A stretch of DNA of 7,240 nucleotides from assembly GCA_024640385.1 (NCBI GenBank), contig JAHEFC010000192.1, positions 1 to 7,240 of the forward strand, written 5' to 3'. Both the position numbers and the translations under genes were made by a program. The DNA is from Sphingobacteriales bacterium (GTDB lineage: Bacteria; Bacteroidota; Bacteroidia; Chitinophagales; Chitinophagaceae). Shown here piece after piece: positions 1-6,798 of the stretch (position 1 is the first letter of the stretch; the number at the start of each line of letters is the position of its first letter). The notes beneath the pieces were generated by a model. It saw only the letters and a list, made by a program, of their open reading frames with translations. It did not search any database and was not told where the DNA came from.

Positions 1-951
1 CGGTTCACCAAGGGTGAATGATGCTTTGGCAAATAAAGGCCTGTACTCTGCCAGGTGCTTATTCAATAAGGATGAATAAGAAATGGTTTTCAGCCTGGTC
101 TTCTTCAGGATGTTGACACAGCTGTCCAACGGTTGAATGGCAGGATCATGACTCAGCTTGCTGATATTATAATCTGTTTTGGCTGTAAAAGTCAGCAGTA
201 TCTCCGATGCGCCTTTCACTACTAATTGGTTATTCTCTGTTTTGACGGTACCGTTGGTAAGGTCAACATAGGCCATGGCAGCAAACCGAATATGCGCCCC
301 GGCAGGTCCCCTCTGCGCCACTTCGCCGGTGTCTACAATCTGTCCTTCCATGATAAGGCTGTTGCCATTGGCCCTGACCAGGGCATCCTTTTCACGTTGC
401 AGCCTGATCCGTCCGTTCAGGGTTGGTCCTGCTGAACTCTTGATATGCACTACCATGATATCATCCGGCGCCGAGATAAATACGGTTTCAGTGATCACTG
501 CCCCATTTCGTTTATACGTGGTAGTATGTAAGGCGGTAGAAAGATCGAGTTTGCGGGTATATTCTTCCACCGCACTGCTGTCCCAGTCAATGAACAGATC
601 TCCCAGGGTTTGATAACTTCTCAAGGCAGGAGGAATGCCGAGCATATGTTTTTTAGTGAGCTGGTAGGCTTCCTGGTTCCTGCCCTGCAGCAACAATTGT
701 TGGATCTCTTTCAGGTGTTCTTTACTGCCGGGGTTCAAATCATTCACCCGGGTTCCAGCCCAAAGAGATTCTTCATTCAGTTGAATTCTTTCGGTGTTCG
801 GATTGCCGAAAACCATAGCCCCCATTCGTCCATTTCCAAGCGGCAGGGCATTATTCCAGGCTTTAGCAGGACTGGTATACCACAACATGTTGTCCTGGGC
901 ATTCACAAATCCGCAAATGGTCAACAGTATTAAAACGATGCAGTTCTTCAT
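1..951 (-). CDS. GH95 family alpha-L-fucosidase-like glycoside hydrolase, N-terminal part (3' end beyond window)
   Basis: This frame is open from an ATG at 951 to the left edge, giving 317 codons with no stop. The product begins with a Sec signal peptide (about residues 1-19, hydrophobic core IVLILLTICGF, probable cut near VNA/Q), so it should be periplasmic or exported. The mature N-terminus carries hallmarks of glycoside hydrolase family 95: LWYTSPAKAWNNALPLGNGR begins at residue 23, LNEESLWAG lies at 58-66, and a SYQTLGDL motif is near residue 110. In that family these belong to the N-terminal beta-sandwich domain. The (alpha/alpha)6 barrel with the catalytic acid and base lies beyond the window, so activity cannot be judged. 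Family members usually have about 750-800 residues and hydrolyse alpha-1,2-linked L-fucose or related alpha-L-galactosides by inversion. The start lies one base after the stop of the upstream dehydrogenase gene, which indicates co-transcription and probable translational coupling. The family call is firm; the exact substrate is not known. Confidence 0.9.
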   Translation of the reverse strand, partial: MKNCIVLILLTICGFVNAQDNMLWYTSPAKAWNNALPLGNGRMGAMVFGNPNTERIQLNEESLWAGTRVNDLNPGSKEHLKEIQQLLLQGRNQEAYQLTKKHMLGIPPALRSYQTLGDLFIDWDSSAVEEYTRKLDLSTALHTTTYKRNGAVITETVFISAPDDIMVVHIKSSAGPTLNGRIRLQREKDALVRANGNSLIMEGQIVDTGEVAQRGPAGAHIRFAAMAYVDLTNGTVKTENNQLVVKGASEILLTFTAKTDYNISKLSHDPAIQPLDSCVNILKKTRLKTISYSSLLNKHLAEYRPLFAKASFTLGEP

Positions 952-952
952 A

Positions 953-3079
953 TCAATTGTTTTCTGGCAAGGCAAATGCCAGGTATTTATTTCCTGATTT
1001 CGTTCCCATCTTACCACCACCTGCTGCGATCACCACATATTGTTTCCCGTTCAGCACATAAGTGGTGGGCGTGGCATAACCTCCAGCAGGAAGCTGGTAT
1101 TCCCAAAGTATTTTTCCGGTCTTCATATTAAAGGCCCTGAATTTTTCATCTTTACTGGCAGCTATGAAGAGTACACCTGAGGCCGTGATCAAGGGCCCTC
1201 CGTAATTCTCTGTTCCTGTTGGTGGGATACCCTTTGCCGTTAGTTCTTTCAGTTCACCAAGCGGAACTTTCCAAAGAATTTTTCCTTCATTCAGATCAAT
1301 GGCATTGAGTGTACCCCAGGGCGGTGTAAGTGCAGGATAACCTTTATCATCAAAGAACCGGTGATACCCGGTGCTGAGGTAATCTTGCAGTTGTTCATCG
1401 TTCTTCACTATCGGCTGGCGATGACCCTGACTTAATTGTGTTTTTTCTTTCTTCAGCAGGTAATTGATCACATCTTTTTTCTGGTAGTCGGGCAGGTGCT
1501 TGAACGCATTCATCCTCCCCCGGCCATTATTGAGGATCGCTGCAATAGCGCTGCTGTCTAACCTCGGCACAATGGTATCCAGGGAAGGAAAGGCCGGGGG
1601 TGCTCCTTTCAGTTCAGGGCCATGACAGCCGGCGCAGTTATTGAGGTATACGGTTCTGCCTGCACCTTGCCAACCCTGTGAACGGGGAAACATGGTAAGG
1701 ATCCAGGCCATTTCATTTCCATTCACATAAAGGGTTCCGGTTTGCTCATCAAATGCAGCGCCTCCCCATTCACCACCGCCATCAAATCCGGGGAGTATTA
1801 CTGTGCCTTCTGTTGATGGGGGTTCAAACATATGCGCGCGGCGAACCGTTTGTAAGCGATTGCTGACATAGGCCCTTGTGTTTGAATCGAGGTTACTGAT
1901 GTCCTGGTCGGTGAACAGTTGTCGTACAAATGGTACGGGCTTTGTAGGATAAGGCTGCGTGGGCCAGGCTTGTTCTCCAGGTAAAGAAGATGGAGGTACA
2001 GGTCTTTCTTCTATCGGGAACAAGGACTCACCCGTATCCCTGTTGAACACATATACAAATCCTGTTTTCGTGACCTGCGCCACTGCATCGATCATCTTCC
2101 CATCTTTCTTTACGCGAATCAATACCGGAGGTGAAGGCAGATCGCGATCCCATATATCATGATGCACGGTCTGGAAATGCCATTTTCTTTTTCCTGTGGC
2201 TGCATCTAATGCCAGCAGACAGTTGCCAAACAGATTCATGCCCTTTCTATCGCCACCATAAAAATCAAATGATGGAGAACCCAGGGGAACAAATACAGTT
2301 CCTCTTTCAGCATCCACCGTCATGCCCGTCCAGGCATTGGCACCGCCTGCATATTTCCAGGCATCTTTTGGCCAGGTTTCGTATCCATATTCTCCGGGGT
2401 GCGGTATGGTATGAAAGATCCATTCCCTTTTCCCCGTTAACACATTAAAGGCGCGTATATGTCCTGGGGCTCCTTTTCCCGGTCCTTCCGACACCCGCCC
2501 TCCTATGATCAGGAGATCCTTATAGATAACACCAGGCGTAGTGGCCACTACGGAAAGTGTAGTATCCTCACGGTCGAGGTTCTTGCGCAGATCAATGCGA
2601 CCGCTGTCGCCAAAACTTTTGATCACCGAACCATTATCTGCATCCAAAGCAAAAAGATCTTCACGGGCGCTGAAAAATATGCGCCTGTTATTGGCTTTCC
2701 CATCTTCCCAATACACCACGCCTCTGTTGATCTCGCTGGCTGTTGAATCTCTCAGCGCATCGAAACTCCAGATCTGCTCACCAGTTATGGCATCCAGTGC
2801 ATAGACCTTACCTCTGCCTGAAGTCACATAGAGTTTACCATTTACCATGATGGGATGACATTGCAACTGCAGATTGTTGCGGGGATCGGTATCGCCGGTG
2901 GAGAATTCCCAGGCGGGTTGCAGTTTGGATACGTTCTCTACAGTGATCTGAAAAGCAGAAGAAAATCTTTTATTGCCATCATTTCCATAGAGGCGCCATT
3001 CTTCATCTTTCATTTTTTTTTGATCAGTTCCACAGGCGCATAGAAAGATCATTACAACAACAGCAATATATCGGATCAT
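953..3079 (-). CDS. PQQ-dependent (quinoprotein) dehydrogenase lipoprotein with inserted cytochrome c domain
   Basis: The product has 708 residues. I chose the ATG at 3079, not the upstream in-frame ATG at 3145, because it gives a clean lipoprotein leader (MIRYIAVVVMIFLCAC, lipid-modified Cys16) and a 7-base gap from the upstream gene, whereas the longer form would overlap it by 59 bases. The sequence follows the glucose-dehydrogenase branch of PQQ beta-propeller enzymes: EEWRLYGNDGNKRFSS near residues 26-41, repeated ALDAxTGxxxW blade motifs, VHHDIWDRDLPSPP (His306, His307, Asp308), GGGEWGG from 434, and PPWG at 586-589 followed by AIDLNEGKILW. A heme c domain sits inside the propeller at about 472-545, with CAGCH (Cys482, Cys485, His486) and Met523 in GRGRM as the likely distal ligand. 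Family members oxidise sugars or alcohols outside the cytoplasm using PQQ; here electrons would go first to the fused heme. No vicinal Cys-Cys pair of the methanol-dehydrogenase type is present. The substrate is unproven, and no PQQ synthesis genes are in the window. Confidence 0.9.
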   Translation of the reverse strand: MIRYIAVVVMIFLCACGTDQKKMKDEEWRLYGNDGNKRFSSAFQITVENVSKLQPAWEFSTGDTDPRNNLQLQCHPIMVNGKLYVTSGRGKVYALDAITGEQIWSFDALRDSTASEINRGVVYWEDGKANNRRIFFSAREDLFALDADNGSVIKSFGDSGRIDLRKNLDREDTTLSVVATTPGVIYKDLLIIGGRVSEGPGKGAPGHIRAFNVLTGKREWIFHTIPHPGEYGYETWPKDAWKYAGGANAWTGMTVDAERGTVFVPLGSPSFDFYGGDRKGMNLFGNCLLALDAATGKRKWHFQTVHHDIWDRDLPSPPVLIRVKKDGKMIDAVAQVTKTGFVYVFNRDTGESLFPIEERPVPPSSLPGEQAWPTQPYPTKPVPFVRQLFTDQDISNLDSNTRAYVSNRLQTVRRAHMFEPPSTEGTVILPGFDGGGEWGGAAFDEQTGTLYVNGNEMAWILTMFPRSQGWQGAGRTVYLNNCAGCHGPELKGAPPAFPSLDTIVPRLDSSAIAAILNNGRGRMNAFKHLPDYQKKDVINYLLKKEKTQLSQGHRQPIVKNDEQLQDYLSTGYHRFFDDKGYPALTPPWGTLNAIDLNEGKILWKVPLGELKELTAKGIPPTGTENYGGPLITASGVLFIAASKDEKFRAFNMKTGKILWEYQLPAGGYATPTTYVLNGKQYVVIAAGGGKMGTKSGNKYLAFALPENN

Positions 3080-3086
3080 AAAAGCC

Positions 3087-4328
3087 TTAATTGAATTTGA
3101 ATCTATCCAGTCCTGCTCCAAAGATCTTACGGGCAATGGGATCAAGGGCTTCTTTGCTGCCCTTGATATGTATGGTTACATGTTTATGCCCCGGGCTCAT
3201 GCCGGGATCCAGCGCCGCGGCGGGTGATGAACTTTCGATCTCATAAAATTTCCCCATCTGCTTGCCATCTACGGGCCCATCGTTATAGGCATTCACGGCA
3301 TCACCTGAAAACGGATTGTCCTGCAGTTTCCATAATGAATTGACATAGTCCGCTGCATTGGCAGGAAGTGAGAACCTGGCAATGGTGAGAACACCCTGCC
3401 CGGCATCATAACTGCCCACAAAGGGTATGGCCCGTTTCGGCGCCACGCCGATCTTGCTTCTGTAATTGCCATCGGCACTGAATCGGATCAGGCCGCTGTC
3501 CACTTTCAACCTGTCGGCAGGAACTTTTCCGAAATAATCATCGGTCAATATTTTACCTAAGCTGGATGAGTCACCTTGTTTATAAGGGACCACTACTGTA
3601 GTAGATGGTGAAGCATTCAACATGCTGAGAATCCAGATAGAAGGCATGCCGGATTTTTTTGTCCAGGGTAGCTGCCCCAGGTTGGTGATGCTGTTATCCG
3701 TTTCAAAACCCACGGTCTTAACGCCGGCAGGAAGCGCCATGCCGATGATACTATCTATGGATGAGTTAGATAACAATCTCACCCTGCGTTGTATTTTCAT
3801 GGTGAACAGGGTGCCTGAATAATTTGTCAGCGCCATTCTTTTTTCAAAAACCGCCTCATTGGCATCTGAATATTTCACGTCATAAGGTTCGGTATCCATC
3901 TCTTTGGGCACAAACCAGTTCTCAAAATTGAACGGGACACTTTTCTTAAAAAAGAATGAGAATTGTCCGCCTTCAGGGCCCAGCCAGATCCTTTCTTCAC
4001 CGCCAAATGCATTCATGTGAGGCTCCAGTTTTCCTGAACTGATCAAATCGTGGTTGATCCAGCCAAAACTTCCGCCGGCCAAACCTTCTGCCGAGCTGGT
4101 CATCACCCTGCCCTGGTAGCCCGGCGCTATCAGAAGCTGCGGACCCGCCGTATCTGTACCCAGCAGCAGTAGGTCTTTATGATACTGGCGTAAAAACTCG
4201 ACATCATACCCAAAACTTCCTTTCGCATATTCAGGGGCGGTATGAGCGGCTTTTTTATCGGGGTTGTTGCATCCCATGGCAATGAAAATCAACAACATGA
4301 CGAACAATGGAAGATAAGACTGCTTCAT
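3087..4328 (-). CDS. Lipoprotein of DUF6786 type, possibly galactose-mutarotase-like fold, function unknown
   Basis: The product has 413 residues and starts with a lipoprotein signal (hydrophobic run LPLFVMLLIFIAMGC, probable lipidated Cys20; the -3 position is Ala rather than the usual Leu, tolerable in this phylum). It should be tethered to the envelope. The sequence resembles the DUF6786 family as I remember it: FGW and NHDLISSGK near 88-100, the strongly conserved-looking block GGEERIWLGPEGG at 109-121, and a C-terminal region with ESSSPAAALDPGMSPGHKH (365-383). The combination of a GR-containing N-terminal strand, GGxRxWLxPE and a late E-x-x-SP-x(3)-L-x-PG-x(3)-H motif recalls aldose-1-epimerase-like sugar-binding beta-sandwich proteins; that is inference, and I could not identify catalytic residues with confidence. 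It is the first gene of the leftward unit, 7 bases ahead of the quinoprotein dehydrogenase, which suggests a sugar-related job. The ATG at 4328 is the only start giving a full leader. No enzymatic function should be asserted. Confidence 0.85.
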   Translation of the reverse strand: MKQSYLPLFVMLLIFIAMGCNNPDKKAAHTAPEYAKGSFGYDVEFLRQYHKDLLLLGTDTAGPQLLIAPGYQGRVMTSSAEGLAGGSFGWINHDLISSGKLEPHMNAFGGEERIWLGPEGGQFSFFFKKSVPFNFENWFVPKEMDTEPYDVKYSDANEAVFEKRMALTNYSGTLFTMKIQRRVRLLSNSSIDSIIGMALPAGVKTVGFETDNSITNLGQLPWTKKSGMPSIWILSMLNASPSTTVVVPYKQGDSSSLGKILTDDYFGKVPADRLKVDSGLIRFSADGNYRSKIGVAPKRAIPFVGSYDAGQGVLTIARFSLPANAADYVNSLWKLQDNPFSGDAVNAYNDGPVDGKQMGKFYEIESSSPAAALDPGMSPGHKHVTIHIKGSKEALDPIARKIFGAGLDRFKFN

Positions 4329-4392
4329 AGTTTAAGTTAGGAAATGCTTAATGACTTTATTTATATATTTTCAACCCTATTTTCATATACAT
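4329..4392. promoter_or_regulatory. Divergent intergenic region, presumed back-to-back promoters
   Basis: This 64-base AT-rich gap separates two genes pointing away from each other, so it, or the extreme 5' ends of those genes, must carry both promoters. On the plus strand TATATTTT at 4364-4371 matches the Bacteroidota -7 consensus TAnnTTTG except for the last base, but no convincing -33 TTTG lies at the right distance. On the minus strand a TTG (4374-4372) has a loose TAAGCATTT some 21 bases downstream, which is a poor match. Neither start codon has a purine-rich Shine-Dalgarno, which is usual in this phylum. No operator-like palindrome or terminator was seen. The presence of promoters is inferred from the layout; the exact boxes are weak. 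Confidence 0.35.
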
Positions 4393-6798
4393 ATGGGTAT
4401 CCTGAAACGTTTTCTGGCCATTGTGTTACTATTGATTGTACTGGCAGCAGCGGGTGTTTTTTTCTACCTGCAATATCTTAAACCCGACTATAACGCTGAA
4501 CTGCAATTGCCCGGACTGAAAGATAAGGTAGAGGTATTATATGATGACTATGGCATCCCCCATATTTATGCGGCCAATGAAGATGACCTGTTTTATGCTT
4601 TCGGGTATGTACATGCGCAAGACAGGCTTTTCCAGATGGAGATCCTGAGAAGGCTTGCCGATGGCAGGTTGGCAGAACTGTTTGGAGAAAAGGCGCTGAA
4701 GTCTGACAAGTTTTTCCGAACCCTCAGTTTCAGGGAGCACGCAAGAAAAACCATAGACAGTTTATACAGGGATTCGACACTTCCTTATGTGAAGGCTGCC
4801 AAGAATTATTTAAAAGGACTCAACCACTATATCAGCACTGGTAAAACGCCTATCGAATTCACATTGGCCGGCATTCCGAAAACACCGTTTGAGGAAGAAG
4901 ACATGCAGATCATCATGAGTTATATCGGGTATTCTTTCCTGGCCACATTCAAGATTGAACCGGTAGCTACTGCGGTATACAATAAACTGGGGCAGCAATA
5001 TTATCAGGATGTGATGAGTCAATGGCCGGATAGTTTATATCGCCTACCCGTAATGAAGAGTGAACCTGATACCAGCACCCAGTGGCTGACCAGCATATCC
5101 AAAGCGGTAACTAAAATTGAAGAGTCATTGCCCTATCCTACTTATGAGGGCTCTAACGGATGGGTGATATCAGGAAAGAAAACAAAATCGGGCAAACCCA
5201 TTCTCTCGAACGATACGCATATACAATATGCACAACCATCGGTATGGTATGAAGCGCATTTGGAATGTCCTGGTTTTTCAATCTATGGCAATTTCCTCGC
5301 CGGCACACCAGTGCCAGCATTAGGACATACAGCATATGGTGGCTGGGGCATCACGATGTTTGAGAACGATGATGCGGATATGTATCGCGAGAAATCTAAT
5401 CCTGCTAATGCGGGGCAGGTTTGGTTCAAAGACCATTGGGAAGATATCCATATCAGGAAAGAAACGATCAAAGTGAAAGGCGAACCGGATCTTGCATTGG
5501 ATGTCAAAAGTTCAAGGCATGGTTATTTACTGAATGGGGTGCTTGATGAAACGGATAGCATAAAAGACCCGATCGCTTTCTGGTGGACTTTTTATCAGTT
5601 CCCATCACATCATCTGAAAGGATTTTATGATCTGGCCCATGCCCGAGATGTGAATGATGCAGCTAAAGCCGTTGCACCACTGGTTGCACCTGGATTGAAC
5701 ATCATGTGGGCTGATACAGCAGGGAATATCGCCTGGTGGGCAACAGCTAAACTGCCTATTCGTCCTACCCACACTGATCCGCAGCGTATACTGGACGGGG
5801 CATCGGGCAATGATGAGATCCTGGGCTGGTACGATTTCTCGCAGAACCCGCATATTGTCAATCCGGCGCGTGGTGTTTTATATACGGCTAATAATCAACC
5901 CGCTGATATGGGTTATGGACTGATCCCGGGATATTATGTGCCGTCGGACAGGGCAGAAAGAATAGAGGAATTATTGTTTAATGATAAATCTGACTGGACG
6001 GAAGCTGACAGCAGGGTGATGATAAATGATGTCAAAGCCAGCTCCCATGCAACCCTTGTCCGCAATATGCTATCATCAGTTGACAAAAATGCACTCAGTG
6101 CTGCTGCAAAGCAGGCTTATGAATTGCTGATGAAATGGGATGGATCACATGGCTTTGAAAACACGGAGCCAGCGATCTACTATCGTTTTGTATATGAGGC
6201 ACTGCATAATGCATTTGATGATGAGTTAGGAAAAGAATTATCTGTGGCACTTCAAAACACTTATAGCCTTCGAAGGAATATTGCAGCATTTTGTAAGAAT
6301 GATCGCTCACTATGGTGGGACGATGTACATACTGCAACAAAAGAGACCCGTGGCCAGATCATGACCAAGTCGCTCAATGCGGCAGTTAGCTGGCTGGAAA
6401 AAGACCTGGGAATCGATATGAGCAAATGGGAATGGAAGCGTGTACATACCATCACCCATAAACATCCGCTTGGCATTCTGCCACTGGTAGGAAAATATTT
6501 CAATGTAGGTCCCCTGCCCATTCCCGGTGGGCGCGAAACCATCAACAACACATCATTTACGTTGGATTCAACGGGAAGGTACCCGGTTAATGCAGGACCT
6601 GCTTTGCGCCGTATCATTGATTTCTCGGATCCTTCAACAGGGTTCAGTGTTAATCCTACCGGTGAATCTGGATATTTCATGAGTAGGCATTACGACGACC
6701 AGGCAAAAATGTTTGCAGAAGGCGGGAAAAGACCTGAACTGATGAACAGGAAGATGATAGAAAAAGTGATGACAGGTAAAACCGTATTCAAGCCATGA
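4393..6798 (+). CDS. Membrane-anchored penicillin acylase family protein (Ntn hydrolase)
   Basis: The product has 801 residues if translation starts at the ATG at 4393. An in-frame ATG at 4351 would add 14 residues ahead of a normal MGILKRF membrane leader, so I prefer the inner start. Residues about 5-28 form one hydrophobic segment without a clear signal-peptidase site, suggesting an N-terminal anchor. The alpha part contains DDYGIPHIYA and YVHAQDRLFQME (72-83), typical of the family. The autoprocessing nucleophile should be Ser254 in GSNGWVISGKK, leaving a 548-residue beta chain. Counting from that Ser, His276 is beta23, Asp326, Ala328 and Asp329 are beta73, beta75 and beta76, matching the calcium-site spacing of penicillin G acylase, and Asn500/Asn501 (TANN) are beta247/248, close to its oxyanion Asn beta241. 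The C-terminus has NPTGESGYFMSRHYDDQ. The reaction would be amide hydrolysis outside the cytoplasm; substrates in this family include penicillins, cephalosporin side chains and acyl-homoserine lactones. The actual substrate is unknown. Confidence 0.92.
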   Translation: MGILKRFLAIVLLLIVLAAAGVFFYLQYLKPDYNAELQLPGLKDKVEVLYDDYGIPHIYAANEDDLFYAFGYVHAQDRLFQMEILRRLADGRLAELFGEKALKSDKFFRTLSFREHARKTIDSLYRDSTLPYVKAAKNYLKGLNHYISTGKTPIEFTLAGIPKTPFEEEDMQIIMSYIGYSFLATFKIEPVATAVYNKLGQQYYQDVMSQWPDSLYRLPVMKSEPDTSTQWLTSISKAVTKIEESLPYPTYEGSNGWVISGKKTKSGKPILSNDTHIQYAQPSVWYEAHLECPGFSIYGNFLAGTPVPALGHTAYGGWGITMFENDDADMYREKSNPANAGQVWFKDHWEDIHIRKETIKVKGEPDLALDVKSSRHGYLLNGVLDETDSIKDPIAFWWTFYQFPSHHLKGFYDLAHARDVNDAAKAVAPLVAPGLNIMWADTAGNIAWWATAKLPIRPTHTDPQRILDGASGNDEILGWYDFSQNPHIVNPARGVLYTANNQPADMGYGLIPGYYVPSDRAERIEELLFNDKSDWTEADSRVMINDVKASSHATLVRNMLSSVDKNALSAAAKQAYELLMKWDGSHGFENTEPAIYYRFVYEALHNAFDDELGKELSVALQNTYSLRRNIAAFCKNDRSLWWDDVHTATKETRGQIMTKSLNAAVSWLEKDLGIDMSKWEWKRVHTITHKHPLGILPLVGKYFNVGPLPIPGGRETINNTSFTLDSTGRYPVNAGPALRRIIDFSDPSTGFSVNPTGESGYFMSRHYDDQAKMFAEGGKRPELMNRKMIEKVMTGKTVFKP

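Noticed and set aside
226..933. Several plus-strand open frames of 69-112 codons
   Set aside because: They lie opposite the GH95 reading frame, which has clear family motifs; their products show no recognisable features.
953..3079. Quinohemoprotein alcohol dehydrogenase
   Set aside because: The heme domain is internal, not C-terminal, the vicinal Cys pair of that class is absent, and the blade motifs match the glucose-dehydrogenase-like branch.
3080..3145. Longer N-terminus for the PQQ dehydrogenase from the ATG at 3145
   Set aside because: It would overlap the upstream gene and put 22 polar residues ahead of a perfect lipoprotein leader; the ATG at 3079 fits better.
3593..3606. Small palindrome around CTACTGTAGTAG
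   Set aside because: It lies inside the DUF6786-type coding region, is short, and is not followed by a T-run or near a promoter; chance is the simplest explanation.
4351..4392. Longer N-terminus for the acylase from the ATG at 4351
   Set aside because: It would place an aromatic, uncharged stretch ahead of the typical basic leader MGILKRF and consume most of the divergent promoter gap.
6261..6680. Minus-strand open frame of 139 codons
   Set aside because: It is antisense to the conserved C-terminal part of the acylase and has no motif or upstream signal of its own.
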